Of a DNA stretch of 64,000 bases, positions 42,131 through 51,685 are shown in pieces (positions within the stretch are counted from its first letter, which is position 1; every line of letters begins with the position of its first letter). A program made the translations under genes and the position numbers. Where the stretch lies: the NCBI RefSeq assembly GCF_019970045.1, contig NZ_JAHXYI010000004.1, positions 248,001 through 312,000 of the forward strand, in the 5' to 3' direction. The notes beneath the pieces are model-generated. The model ran no database searches. It worked only from the letters and a program-made list of their open reading frames with translations, and was not told where the DNA came from. Source of the stretch: Chryseobacterium sp. GVT01B (GTDB lineage: Bacteria; Bacteroidota; Bacteroidia; Flavobacteriales; Weeksellaceae).

Positions 42131-44560
42131 ATGAAAAAAAAATCAATCTTTTTAATCGCCGCAACAGCTACGTTATATTTTAATAATGCTTATGCCCAGG
42201 AAACTCCGCAGGATTCTGCAAAAATTTCCTCTATCGATCAGATTGTCATCACAGGAAATTCAAATCCGAAGAAAAAAATAGAATCCAGTACAGCGATTTC
42301 CACATTCAGTTCCAAAGAAATCCAGAAGCAGAACCCCATTAGTGCCGCTGCTTTATTGCAAAGAGTTCCCGGATTTGCGGTGGAAACTTCAGGAGGTGAA
42401 GTAGGAAATAACCTTTTTGCAAGAGGAATTCCTTCCGCAGGAGCTTACGAGTTTGTGCAGGTACAGGAAGATGGTCTTCCGGTTTTTGAAGACGGAGCCC
42501 TTCAGTTTGCCAATGCGGATAACTTTTTTCGTGTAGATAATTCGGTCAACCGTATGGAAGCTTTGAGAGGGGGATCGGGATCCATTTTTGCAACCAATTC
42601 TCCCGGCGGGTTGATCAACTTTATCACCAGAGAAGGAACCAATGATTTCAGAGGTACGGCAAAATTGGAGACAAGTACATATGGATTGATGCGTACTGAC
42701 GTGAATGTGGGTGGAGCTTTGGTTCAGGATAAATTGTTTTTTAATGTAGGAGGTTTTTACAGAACAGATGACGGGATCAGAAAAACAGGCTTCAAAGCTA
42801 ATAATGGAGGACAAATCAGGATGAATCTGAAATACGTCTTTGATAAAGGCTACGTAAAAGTGTATTATAAAAAACTGGATGACAGAAATACATTCTTCCT
42901 TCCTATTCCTTTGGTACAAAACGGTAACAAGCTGAAAGGATTCCAGAATTTTGATCCTAATTATGGAACATATAGTTACAGAGCAATCAGCCAGCTGAAT
43001 ATCCCACAGGCAGGAGGCGGATTTTTCAACAGAAATCTTGAAGACGGAATTCATCCGAAAGTAGATGCACTGGGAGCTGAGTTTAAATATGATCTTGGAA
43101 ATAATTTCAGCGTTTTAAATAAGACCAGATACACCAATATCAATATGAATTATACAGGGATTTTCCCTGCAGGAGGTCCACAAACAATGGCAGAATATGC
43201 TAAAAGTAACGGAATTGCCGGCAACAATTATCAGTATTCATTGGTGAGCAATGGAGCTGTAGTTAATCCTGAATATGTACAGAAACTGGGATTCTGGGCC
43301 ATTGACAAGCAAATGAATAACTTCGTTAATGATCTTCAGTTCAATTATAAATTTGACAAGGGAAATGTTACTGCAGGTTTTTATAAATCCAACTGGAAAT
43401 CCCGTCAATACTGGAATTGGAGTAATATCCTGACTACTGCTACAGACAGACCGGAATTATTGAATCTGGTAGATACTTCTTTAAGCCCTTCAGATGTTGG
43501 ATATTCCAAAACATATAACGGAGTTGCCAATATGACATTTTTGCAGAGAGATACTCAGACTCAGGGAAGCTTGAATGATCTTTATGTAAACCTTGATTAT
43601 AATATTACCGATGCTTTAAGTGTAAATGGAGGTCTTCGCTACAGCCATGATTATTATAAAGGAAATTTTGCCAATACAACCTCTTCCAATTTAAATAATT
43701 CAGGGTTAACAACGGATGGAACTCATGGTTTCGATACTACAACTGCTGATGATAATATGAGCGTTTTAGGAAACAAATACACATACTGGAATTATAATGT
43801 TGATAAAGTATCTTTCACGGTTGCGGCTAATTATAAAATCAACAGAGAGAATGCAGTGTATGCTCGTTTTTCTAACGGTTTCAGATCTCCGAATGAAGAA
43901 GCATATTACAATTATTTCTCCAATCCGAACCCTGATAAACCTTTAAAATCTGTAACAACCAATCAGTTGGAAGTAGGATATAAATATTACTCTCGTACTT
44001 TTGATGTAGCAGTGATTCCGTTCTATTCTACCTTGAAGAACCTTTCATTTACAGATGTTTTCTCTGATGGTACATCAGAAAATACATTCGCCAATACAGA
44101 AAACTATGGAGTTGAATTGGAAGGTTTCGCCCGTTTATTCAACAATACTTTAGAAGTAACATTCAACGGGACCATTCAGAGTCCAAAATATAAAAACCTT
44201 GAGGCCGGAAGCGTTCTTGAAGGAAATGTAGTAAGAAGAATGCCTAAGTTTTTCTTCAATATTTCACCGGCAGTCAATATTACAAAATCATGGAGAGCAT
44301 ATGCAAGCATGAATTACTATGGAAAACGTTTCCAGGATGAGAAGAATATGCAGACATTACCTTCATTCACCGAATTTGGAGCAGGAATGTCTTACCAACT
44401 AGGAAAAATACGTTTTGCCGTGGACGGAACCAATATCTTTAATACAATCGGAATCACAGAAGGTGACCCAAGAGCAGGTTCTCCAAACGGAGACGGAATC
44501 ATTATGGCCAGACCTATTATGGGAGCTGCAGCCAGAGCTTCCATTATATTAGATTTCTAA
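42131..44560 (+). CDS. TonB-dependent receptor, probable trehalose uptake
   Basis: An 809-residue outer-membrane receptor. I start at the ATG at 42131, giving a signal peptide ending NAYAQ; the frame is open upstream inside the trehalase gene. The TonB box-like region DQIVITGNSNPKK and the plug domain (ISAAALLQRVPGFAVE, RMEALRGGSGSIFATNSPGGLIN in parts, about 55-150) precede a 22-strand-type barrel that ends in ARASIILDF. Its place in the operon suggests uptake of trehalose or a trehalose-containing glycan. It is terminated by a hairpin 23 bases later. Confidence 0.9.
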   Translation: MKKKSIFLIAATATLYFNNAYAQETPQDSAKISSIDQIVITGNSNPKKKIESSTAISTFSSKEIQKQNPISAAALLQRVPGFAVETSGGEVGNNLFARGIPSAGAYEFVQVQEDGLPVFEDGALQFANADNFFRVDNSVNRMEALRGGSGSIFATNSPGGLINFITREGTNDFRGTAKLETSTYGLMRTDVNVGGALVQDKLFFNVGGFYRTDDGIRKTGFKANNGGQIRMNLKYVFDKGYVKVYYKKLDDRNTFFLPIPLVQNGNKLKGFQNFDPNYGTYSYRAISQLNIPQAGGGFFNRNLEDGIHPKVDALGAEFKYDLGNNFSVLNKTRYTNINMNYTGIFPAGGPQTMAEYAKSNGIAGNNYQYSLVSNGAVVNPEYVQKLGFWAIDKQMNNFVNDLQFNYKFDKGNVTAGFYKSNWKSRQYWNWSNILTTATDRPELLNLVDTSLSPSDVGYSKTYNGVANMTFLQRDTQTQGSLNDLYVNLDYNITDALSVNGGLRYSHDYYKGNFANTTSSNLNNSGLTTDGTHGFDTTTADDNMSVLGNKYTYWNYNVDKVSFTVAANYKINRENAVYARFSNGFRSPNEEAYYNYFSNPNPDKPLKSVTTNQLEVGYKYYSRTFDVAVIPFYSTLKNLSFTDVFSDGTSENTFANTENYGVELEGFARLFNNTLEVTFNGTIQSPKYKNLEAGSVLEGNVVRRMPKFFFNISPAVNITKSWRAYASMNYYGKRFQDEKNMQTLPSFTEFGAGMSYQLGKIRFAVDGTNIFNTIGITEGDPRAGSPNGDGIIMARPIMGAAARASIILDF

Positions 44561-44583
44561 ACTCTATTTCTTTATAACAATGA

Positions 44584-44613
44584 AAAACCGTCGGAAGATT
44601 TTCTGACGGTTTT
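44584..44613 (+). terminator. Terminator of the trehalose operon
   Basis: AAAACCGTC/GACGGTTTT stem, T-rich tail, right after the receptor gene. Confidence 0.8.
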
Positions 44614-44721
44614 GTATTTTTATGTTCTCTCACAGATTAAGAGGTATTTGGCAGAATTAAGTTTGAATCCAGACACTTGCAAAGTTCTCAAACCCTCAAA
44701 CCTTCCAACTCTGAAACTCTC

Positions 44722-45360
44722 TTACTTCAAAAACGGATTGTACTGCTTCTCAAAACCAATCGAAGTAGGATTTCCATGTCCTGAGAAAACCTGAGTATCA
44801 TTATCTAAAACGAAAAGCTTTGATTTAATACCATCAATCAGCTGTTCATAATTCCCTTTATAAAGGTCAGTTCTTCCGATACTGCCTTCAAAAAGAACAT
44901 CTCCTGAGATCATGAATTTCTGATTTTCGTGATGATAAACAACACTTCCCGGAGAATGTCCCGGAACATGATAAATTTTAAACTTTTCTCCATCCAGATC
45001 CAGTTCATCTCCTTCCTTAATATATTCTACATCTACTTTTACAGGATCTACCTGCATTCCGAATCTCATTCCGCTTGCCTGAAGCATATCCAGAACCTCC
45101 TGATCTTCCTGATGCATTACTACAGGTACTTTGAACGTATCAAAAGCCCATTGAAGCCCCAATACATGATCAATATGTGCGTGAGTCAAAAGAATTTTCT
45201 GAATTTTCAGTCCGTTTTCTGAAATGAAACTCTCAATAGCCTGAGTTTCCTGCCCTTTCATATTTCCCGGATCAATTAACCATGCATTTTTATTCCCGTT
45301 ATAAATGATGTAAGTGTTTTCGCTCGCAAAGTTGAATACGAAACCTTGAATCTGAAGCAT
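44722..45360 (-). CDS. MBL-fold hydrolase, glyoxalase II-like
   Basis: A 212-residue metallo-beta-lactamase-fold protein. The zinc motif THAHIDHVLG (HxHxDH) is at about 57-66, later HVPGHSPGS and the aspartate/His of MISGDVLFEGSIGRTD and FSGHGNPTS. It is of the short YcbL-type (hydroxyacylglutathione-hydrolase-like or thiol-ester hydrolase). I use the ATG at 45358-45360 because the -7 box at 45379 leaves a short leader; the frame is open upstream. Divergent from the T9SS plug gene with about 70 bases between. Confidence 0.88.
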   Translation of the reverse strand: MLQIQGFVFNFASENTYIIYNGNKNAWLIDPGNMKGQETQAIESFISENGLKIQKILLTHAHIDHVLGLQWAFDTFKVPVVMHQEDQEVLDMLQASGMRFGMQVDPVKVDVEYIKEGDELDLDGEKFKIYHVPGHSPGSVVYHHENQKFMISGDVLFEGSIGRTDLYKGNYEQLIDGIKSKLFVLDNDTQVFSGHGNPTSIGFEKQYNPFLK

Positions 45361-45378
45361 ATCTGAATATTTTTTATT

Positions 45379-45386
45379 CAAAAATA
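45379..45386 (-). promoter_or_regulatory. -7 promoter box for the MBL-fold gene
   Basis: The minus strand reads TATTTTTG, 18 bases before the chosen ATG. Confidence 0.5.
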
Positions 45387-45430
45387 CGATATTATTAAGA
45401 AAATGGCTATTTTTCGTTATCTTCGTCATA

Positions 45431-46651
45431 ATGAAAACTTTGCGAATACTCTTACTTACTTTGAGCGGACTGGTTTTTGGACAAAATATCCAAAGTGTTC
45501 AGCTGTTCAATCCTCAGACCAATGATGAAACCCCGGTAATCAGGATTGGTGAACAATTAGTTCTGGGCTTTGATGATCTTACCAACGGCAGCCAGATCTA
45601 TAGATACACATTCAAACATTATGACAGAAACTGGAACGATGATAATCTGTTTTTTACAGAATTTGCTACCGGAAGTATGAACGCGCTTCTGGATCAGTTT
45701 CAGTATTCTTTCAATACCTTGCAGGCTTATACGCACTATAAACTTGTTTTTCCGAATGATAAAATCCAGTTGAAAATTTCCGGGAATTATGAACTGATTG
45801 TTTACAAAGATTCTGCAGATCAGCCTCTTTTCAAAAAAAGATTTTACCTGGTAGAAGATGCAACAGCTGTAGGGTTAAATATTTCAAGGTTTGCAGATGC
45901 TAAAAATCCCAATCTTAACCAGAGGGTAGAAGTGAATGTTACTCCGAAAGGAGGAGATATTTCCTCCAATGTCAATTCAATCACAATGAATGTGATGCAG
46001 AATAACAACCCGAATATGGTGATTTCTAATCTGAAGCCAAGCAGTGTTTTAGGAAATCAGGTGCTTTTCCAACAGATGAATCTTACCTTTCCCGGAGACA
46101 ATGAGTTTTATTATTTCGATAATAAAAATATGAATATGGCGGCGGATATGGTGCGTGCAACCGAAATAAAAGATGATGTTAACCAGACCTATCTTCATCC
46201 GGTATGGGCGTTTCCTTTAAATTATCAATACCAGCCGGATGTCAACGGAGCATGGTATTACAGAAGAAATGATTTAGGCAGAGAAAGAGATGCAGAAAGA
46301 GAAGCTGATTACTCATGGGTACATTTCTATCTGGAATCGGATCCTGTGGATAAAGAGATTTATGTTTTAGGAGGATTTAATAATTATAAGCCAACTAAAG
46401 AAAATCAAATGCAGTATGATGCTGCTACGAAGCAGTATGTGGCTAAGATATTCCTGAAGCAGGGTTTTTATAACTACGTTTTAGTAACCAAAGAAGGAAA
46501 TGGAGCGTTGAATTTTGGTGAGGTAAACGGTAATTTCTGGCAGACAGAAAACCTTTACCAGGCATTTCTTTATTATGCACCATTCGGAAGAAATTATGAC
46601 GGGTTGATGGGTTATGGTGAATTCAGAACTCCAATAGCGAATAAACGGTAA
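45431..46651 (+). CDS. T9SS plug protein (DUF5103)
   Basis: A 406-residue periplasmic protein with a signal peptide (about 1-17, ending LVFGQ). The start NIQSVQLFNPQTNDETPVI and FKHYDRNWNDDNLFFTEF (about 62-79) are typical of DUF5103. Family members were identified as the plug that seals the type IX secretion channel (SprA) in Flavobacterium. It has four to five beta-sandwich-like repeats and the C-terminal part contains YVLGGFNNYKPTKENQM, a starch-binding-like beta domain. Organism would thus be T9SS-positive, consistent with the next gene. Confidence 0.9.
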   Translation: MKTLRILLLTLSGLVFGQNIQSVQLFNPQTNDETPVIRIGEQLVLGFDDLTNGSQIYRYTFKHYDRNWNDDNLFFTEFATGSMNALLDQFQYSFNTLQAYTHYKLVFPNDKIQLKISGNYELIVYKDSADQPLFKKRFYLVEDATAVGLNISRFADAKNPNLNQRVEVNVTPKGGDISSNVNSITMNVMQNNNPNMVISNLKPSSVLGNQVLFQQMNLTFPGDNEFYYFDNKNMNMAADMVRATEIKDDVNQTYLHPVWAFPLNYQYQPDVNGAWYYRRNDLGRERDAEREADYSWVHFYLESDPVDKEIYVLGGFNNYKPTKENQMQYDAATKQYVAKIFLKQGFYNYVLVTKEGNGALNFGEVNGNFWQTENLYQAFLYYAPFGRNYDGLMGYGEFRTPIANKR

Positions 46652-46687
46652 TGATTTGAGATCATTATTATTTTAAAATATTCTTAT

Positions 46688-46724
46688 AAAATAGGACTGT
46701 CTTTTAAGATGGTCCTTATTTTTT
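46688..46724 (+). terminator. Terminator of the plug gene
   Basis: AAATAGGAC/GTCCTTATTTTTT with an inner paired segment (GTCTT/AAGAT), 36 bases after the stop. Confidence 0.75.
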
Positions 46725-47014
46725 ATCCATTATTAAAAGAATTAAATCTTTCCGGGCTTTAATTATTACTAATTTATAAAATATAATGCACTGAATAGTG
46801 AAAAAAAATAATTCACAAAATTTTGATTTTTGTTAAATATATTAATGTAAAATCTATATTGCGGAAAAATTATCTTTAAATAATTATCTTTGTTTTAAAA
46901 TCATTATTGTGTTTTCTTTATTGATTTATAAAATCAATTAGGTTTTTGACACTTTAATTATTGTTTTATTGCGAAAAGTTTATACATTCGTCATCACAAT
47001 CAACCAATATTATT
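46725..47014. other. AT-rich upstream region of the M4 protease
   Basis: No gene. A -7-like box TATCTTTG lies at 46885-46892, giving a leader of about 115 bases. TTG at 46859-46861 is 23 bases upstream, slightly too far for the usual spacing. Confidence 0.4.
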
Positions 47015-48973
47015 ATGAAAACGAAATTTATCTTAGTGGCAAGCGTTGCCGCCTGCTCTTTTGTTTTTGGGCAAAACACACCATCAAAATTAAATCCGGG
47101 TAAAAGTGGATTACATGCAGATTTTATGAGATTTGATAAAAATGCACCTGCATTTCAAGGGAGTCCTGTTTTATTTGATGAAACTTCACAGAGACTTTCT
47201 CCTGGGCAAGCACTTAAACTGGGCTTGGAAAAAGATGCGCTGGGTTTTGAAACTCATAGATTCCAACAGACCGTTAATGATATTCCTGTAGAATACGGAA
47301 TGATGGCGGTACAAACAAAAGGCGGTAAAATAGTAGGGCAATCAGGAAAATGGGTTCTTCAGCTTCCAAAAGGACTTGAGAAGAAAACCAATATTTCTGA
47401 AAGTATCGCTCTGCAGAGTGCTTTATCATTCGTTGGGGCAGAATCCTACAAATGGCAGAATAAAGAAGAGGAAGATTTTCTTAAAAAAGAATCCAATAAT
47501 CCCAATGCAAGCTTTGCTCCTAAAGGTGAACTGGTATATTATTCAGATCCTACCGATGAAAAGCTGAATGATTTAACTTTAGCTTATAAATTTGATATTT
47601 ACTCAGAAAAGCCATTAAGCAGACAATATGTTTTTGTAGATGCTAAAAATGGAAAAGTTTTGGGAACAGACGCTATTATCCACGAAGTGAATACTCCAGG
47701 AACAGCAACTACAGGATATAGCGGAAGCCGCAGTATTGTAGCTGATTCTTATAACGGAAGCTACAGATTAAGAGAGACCGGCAGAAATGCGGGTACAGCG
47801 GTAGAAACATACAATCTTAAAAAAGGTACTAGTTATTCTGCAGCAGTAGATTTTACAGATACAGATAATGTATGGAATAATGTAAATACCAACAAAGATC
47901 AATATGCTACAGACGCCCATTGGGGAGCAGAAATGACTGTTGATTATTTATATACAAAATTTGGAAGAAAGAGTATTGACAATAATAATTTTGCAATAAA
48001 ATCTTATGTTCATTACTCTACCAATTATTTCAATGCATTTTGGGATGGCTCCAGAATGACCTATGGTGACGGAAGTTCCACAACTAACGGAGGAAAACCA
48101 TTAACAGCTATTGATGTTTGTGGTCATGAAATTACCCACGGGATGACTTCCAAAACGGCAAACCTTGTGTATCAAAGAGAGCCGGGAGCATTAAATGAAG
48201 GTTTTTCTGATATTTTCGGAAATTCAATAGAACGTTGGGCAAGACCAACACAGGCAAGCTGGACATTAGGAGAAGATTTCAATTATGTCATCAGAGATAT
48301 GTCTAACCCTAATGCTTACCGTCAGCCGGATACTTATAAAGGTACCTACTGGAAAGATGCTACAACTACAGGATGTGCAGTGCCGGGACAGACAACCAAT
48401 GATTATTGCGGTGTTCATACCAATTCGGGAGTCCTTAACTTCTGGTACTATTTATTGGTAACAGGAGGTTCAGGTACAAATGATAACGGTTTTGCTTATA
48501 ATGTTTCCGGAATCGGACTGGATAAAGCAGGTGCTATTGCTTACAGAACATTAACGACTTACCTGACTTCATCATCCAACTATGCGAACACAAGAACTTA
48601 TTCTCTTCAGGCAGCAGCAGATCTATACGGAGCTGGAAGCAATGAAGTGACACAGGTTACCAATGCATGGAACGCAGTAGGTGTAGGAGGCGGAACTTCT
48701 GCGGCAGGACTTGTTGCAGCAACTTCAAATGTTTCAGCTTATACCATCAGCCCAAATCCTGCAACTGACAGATTCACTGTGAATTTTGAAGGTAAAGCCG
48801 GAAAAGGAATTGTAGAATTGGTAAGCCTTACAGGTAAGAAAGAGATTTCTGAAAAAGTTGATATTACAGAAGGTGCCAATAAACTGAACATCCAGCTTCC
48901 TTCCAATATACTTCCTGGGGTATACATTGTAATGGTAAACGGACAGAAAGCAGGAAACTTGATTAAAAAATAA
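47015..48973 (+). CDS. Thermolysin-like (M4) protease with T9SS sorting domain
   Basis: A 652-residue secreted zinc protease. I start at the ATG at 47015, which gives a signal peptide ending FVFGQ. A propeptide domain follows (about 20-220), then the catalytic domain with GHEITHGMT (zinc His, catalytic Glu), about 50 residues later NEGFSDIFG carrying the third ligand, and a C-terminal His region. The last 75 residues (ISPNPATDRFTVNFEG onward to YIVMVNGQKAGNLIKK) are a type A T9SS sorting domain, so it is exported to the surface or medium. Similar elastase-like proteases occur in Chryseobacterium. Confidence 0.95.
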   Translation: MKTKFILVASVAACSFVFGQNTPSKLNPGKSGLHADFMRFDKNAPAFQGSPVLFDETSQRLSPGQALKLGLEKDALGFETHRFQQTVNDIPVEYGMMAVQTKGGKIVGQSGKWVLQLPKGLEKKTNISESIALQSALSFVGAESYKWQNKEEEDFLKKESNNPNASFAPKGELVYYSDPTDEKLNDLTLAYKFDIYSEKPLSRQYVFVDAKNGKVLGTDAIIHEVNTPGTATTGYSGSRSIVADSYNGSYRLRETGRNAGTAVETYNLKKGTSYSAAVDFTDTDNVWNNVNTNKDQYATDAHWGAEMTVDYLYTKFGRKSIDNNNFAIKSYVHYSTNYFNAFWDGSRMTYGDGSSTTNGGKPLTAIDVCGHEITHGMTSKTANLVYQREPGALNEGFSDIFGNSIERWARPTQASWTLGEDFNYVIRDMSNPNAYRQPDTYKGTYWKDATTTGCAVPGQTTNDYCGVHTNSGVLNFWYYLLVTGGSGTNDNGFAYNVSGIGLDKAGAIAYRTLTTYLTSSSNYANTRTYSLQAAADLYGAGSNEVTQVTNAWNAVGVGGGTSAAGLVAATSNVSAYTISPNPATDRFTVNFEGKAGKGIVELVSLTGKKEISEKVDITEGANKLNIQLPSNILPGVYIVMVNGQKAGNLIKK

Positions 48974-49003
48974 ACACCAAATTTAATTTTAATATATTTA
49001 GCA

Positions 49004-49034
49004 AAATGGCCACAAGAATTACTTGTGGCCATTT
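49004..49034. terminator. Terminator between the M4 protease and hemH
   Basis: AAATGGCCACAAG/CTTGTGGCCATTT stem with a 5-base loop, usable from both strands. Confidence 0.85.
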
Positions 49035-49055
49035 GTATATTTTGAATGAAGTAAA

Positions 49056-50084
49056 TTATACCAAATAAAAATCATTCAGTTTTTCCTCACAAAGGATTTT
49101 TACGACTTCAATCCATCGGTCCTCATCATTCAGACATGGGATATAATGGAAATTTTCTCCGCCTCCATGCATAAACTGTTCTTTTCCTTCTACAGAAATT
49201 TCTTCCAGGGTTTCAAGACAGTCAGAAACGAATGCAGGACACACTATGGCCAGATTTTTTATCCCTTTTTTACCAATTGTTTCCAACGTTTCGTCGGTAT
49301 AAGGTTCAATCCATTTATCTTTTCCTAATCTTGACTGGAAAGAAACGATTGTTTTTTCTTTAGGTAAATTCAGTTTCTCAATGACACGCTGTGTTGTGTT
49401 ATAACATTGATGGCGATAACAGAACTGATGGCTCGGATTATCATCTCTGGAACAGCAGTCATTAAGATTGCAGGTTTTGGTAGGATCTGTCTTATAAATA
49501 TGTCTTTCCGGAACTCCGTGATAAGAAAACTGCAGGGCATCAAAATTTTCAGGAAGTTTCTCCTTAATACTTTCTGCCAGACAGTTGATATAAATATCCC
49601 TGTTGTAAAAAGGCTGAATATAATTGATCTTTACTTTTGGAAACTTCTTTTTTCTTACTTCTTCTGCCTTTTCAATTACCGTTTCCGTAGTACTCATGGC
49701 ATATTGAGGATATAAAGGGAAAAGAACGATCTCCGTGATTCCCTGATCTACCAGTTTCTGAATACCGGTTTCAATGCTGGGTTCAGCATATCTCATTCCT
49801 ATTTCCACGGGAACATCTACCAGTTTCTGAAGTTTTTTCTGAATTTTTTCAGTGATGACAATCAGTGGTGAACCTTCATCTGTCCAAACCGTTTTATAGG
49901 CTTCAGCAGACTTGGCAGGTCTTGTTTTCAGGATGATTCCCTGTACAAGAAGAGCACGAAAGATCCAACGGTAATCAATTACTCTTTCATCCATCAAAAA
50001 TTCATCAAGATATTCCTTTACGTCGTTTACAGAGGTTGATCTCGGTGATCCGAGGTTGACCAGTAAAATTCCTTTATTATTCAA
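49056..50084 (-). CDS. hemH: Ferrochelatase
   Basis: A 342-residue enzyme inserting iron into protoporphyrin at the end of haem synthesis. It has GILLVNLGSPRS (about 4-15), the active-site His in QFSYHGVPERH (about 183-193), and the Glu-rich region near DCLETLEEI (about 290). The segment KTCNLNDCCSRDDNPSHQFCYRHQC (split here by prose: four clustered Cys at about 200-224) may bind an Fe-S cluster or metal. Normal length. It leads into an FMN reductase gene on the same strand. Confidence 0.95.
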   Translation of the reverse strand: MNNKGILLVNLGSPRSTSVNDVKEYLDEFLMDERVIDYRWIFRALLVQGIILKTRPAKSAEAYKTVWTDEGSPLIVITEKIQKKLQKLVDVPVEIGMRYAEPSIETGIQKLVDQGITEIVLFPLYPQYAMSTTETVIEKAEEVRKKKFPKVKINYIQPFYNRDIYINCLAESIKEKLPENFDALQFSYHGVPERHIYKTDPTKTCNLNDCCSRDDNPSHQFCYRHQCYNTTQRVIEKLNLPKEKTIVSFQSRLGKDKWIEPYTDETLETIGKKGIKNLAIVCPAFVSDCLETLEEISVEGKEQFMHGGGENFHYIPCLNDEDRWIEVVKILCEEKLNDFYLV

Positions 50085-50099
50085 TATTCTAATTTTTAA

Positions 50100-50627
50100 T
50101 TATGAAACAGACGTTGTAAAATCTGCTACTAATTTTGATACTTTAGCAAAGGTATTACTTTCCAGTAAGCCATTGCTGTCAAATTTGCCTTTTATCCCCT
50201 TTATTAATGCCTGATGTTTATCATCTGTTGTTGCTCCAAGAGTATTTAAAATCATCAATAACTCTTCATGGCCTTTTTCTCCACTGGCTGATGCGGTAAT
50301 CACTGCAACCGGCTTATCAGAAAAGATCGTTGTAGAAACACACCATTCCAACATATTTTTTAATCTGCCGGGAATACTGAAAATATATTCCGGAGTGGAA
50401 AATATAACACCTGCTGAGTTCTTAATATCCTCTCTGATCTTCAGAACTTCAGCCGGAATATTCTCATCCGTTATTGCAGTATCAAAATAGGGAAGAACAG
50501 CAAGATTATCATACATCAGAAAATCTGTATTTTCTATCTTTTCCAGAACCTGCTCCATCAGTTTCTGATTGCTGGAGTTCTCCGAAGCACTTCCAATAAT
50601 AACGACAATTTTCTTTTGGGGAGGCAT
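50100..50627 (-). CDS. NAD(P)H-dependent FMN reductase-like flavoprotein
   Basis: A 175-residue flavodoxin-fold protein. FMN phosphate loop VIIGSASENSSNQKL is at about 9-23, and VIFSTPEYIFSIPGRLKNML (about 84-103) with the PEY motif is typical of the NAD(P)H:FMN reductase/azoreductase family. No signal peptide. Between hemH and nfu-type gene, all on the same strand with small gaps (16 and 12 bases), so co-transcribed and possibly delivering electrons for iron or Fe-S metabolism. Substrate not known. Confidence 0.9.
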   Translation of the reverse strand: MPPQKKIVVIIGSASENSSNQKLMEQVLEKIENTDFLMYDNLAVLPYFDTAITDENIPAEVLKIREDIKNSAGVIFSTPEYIFSIPGRLKNMLEWCVSTTIFSDKPVAVITASASGEKGHEELLMILNTLGATTDDKHQALIKGIKGKFDSNGLLESNTFAKVSKLVADFTTSVS

Positions 50628-50639
50628 TTTAAAACTGAA

Positions 50640-51518
50640 TTATCCGTTTACAGCTTCTACTTTTTCTACCAGATTCGGAACGAATTGTTTTAAAATATTT
50701 TCAATTCCGTTTTTCAAAGTAGCCGTAGAACTAGGGCAGCCTGAACAAGCTCCCTGTAAAAGCATTTTTGCAGTTTTACTCTCCTGGTCATATTCCATCA
50801 ATGAAATTTTTCCACCGTCATTTTCTACTGCAGGCGCTACATATTCATTTAGAATATCAGAAATTTTCTGCTCATCTTCCGTATAATCTCTGTTGATGAT
50901 CTTTTCAACAGGGTTTTCATGTTTCTGAGGTTCTATTTTAGAAATTTCACCTCCGTTTTGAAGATACTCGGCAATAAGCGCACGAACAGTCATCATCATC
51001 TGGTGCCATTCTACAGAATTGTCTCTGGTAACCGCTACAAAATTATCAGAAATGAAAACTTCTTTTGTAAATTCAAATTCTTTAAAGATTGCCTGTGCCA
51101 AAGGAACTTCCTCAGCAGCTTCAATTGATTTTACTTCCACGAAACCTTCCATTAGCAATTTGTTTGAAACAAATTTCATTACATTAGGATTCGGAGTCAT
51201 TTCAGCATAGATCTGATACATTTCTTTTTTCTTCTGAAGATAAATTCTTGGGTTGGCCAATAATTCATCCTCAATCACGTTTTTCAGACTTTCAGCTACA
51301 TGTTCCCATTCTATGGTATCCTGTTTTGCTACAGCTACAAAATTAGCCGTAATGAAAATTCTTTCCACAAACGGATAATTGAAAAGCTCCTGTGCTAAAG
51401 GAATTTCTGAAATATCTGAAGTTCTGTCCAACTCTAAAGACCCCGGAATGAGATTGTAATCTGCAACAAATTTCATTACTTTCGGGTTTTCGGTAGGTTC
51501 TATAAGTACGGTACGCAT
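50640..51518 (-). CDS. Nfu-type iron-sulfur cluster protein with duplicated Nfu-N domain
   Basis: A 292-residue protein. Start at the ATG at 51516-51518 (MRTVLIEPTENPKVMKF). Two tandem Nfu N-terminal domains occur, one at about 1-90 and one at about 95-190 (the second begins YQIYAEMTPNPNVMKF), followed by a NifU-like C-terminal domain with the cluster-binding CxxC in GACSGCPSS (about 263-271). Such proteins carry and hand over [4Fe-4S] clusters. Duplication of the N domain is unusual but seen in Bacteroidota. It is the first gene of the nfu-reductase-hemH unit, with a -7 box at 51540. Confidence 0.92.
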   Translation of the reverse strand: MRTVLIEPTENPKVMKFVADYNLIPGSLELDRTSDISEIPLAQELFNYPFVERIFITANFVAVAKQDTIEWEHVAESLKNVIEDELLANPRIYLQKKKEMYQIYAEMTPNPNVMKFVSNKLLMEGFVEVKSIEAAEEVPLAQAIFKEFEFTKEVFISDNFVAVTRDNSVEWHQMMMTVRALIAEYLQNGGEISKIEPQKHENPVEKIINRDYTEDEQKISDILNEYVAPAVENDGGKISLMEYDQESKTAKMLLQGACSGCPSSTATLKNGIENILKQFVPNLVEKVEAVNG

Positions 51519-51539
51519 TTTTTCGTTAAATTTGAGATA

Positions 51540-51547
51540 CAAAAATA
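51540..51547 (-). promoter_or_regulatory. -7 promoter box for the nfu-reductase-hemH unit
   Basis: The minus strand reads TATTTTTG, 21 bases before the ATG. Confidence 0.5.
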
Positions 51548-51548
51548 C

Positions 51549-51620
51549 GCATTAGAAGTTAGAAGCTGAGAATTGAGAGTTAGATTTTTGCTATCGCTGT
51601 AATTTAGAAGTTAGATACCA
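51549..51620. repeat. Low-complexity dispersed repeat
   Basis: Units of the TTAGAAGTTAGAAG type as at 27110-27187. No coding potential. Confidence 0.45.
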
Positions 51621-51685
51621 CAAATTATAAGGCAGAAGATAACTATTTTCAATTGGGCATATTTTCAAATTTTCAAATTAATATT

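Noticed and set aside
42389-43054. A 221-residue open frame on the minus strand inside the TonB receptor gene
   Set aside because: It is fully antisense to a well-supported gene, has no known motifs and the receptor's codon use produces long antisense frames.
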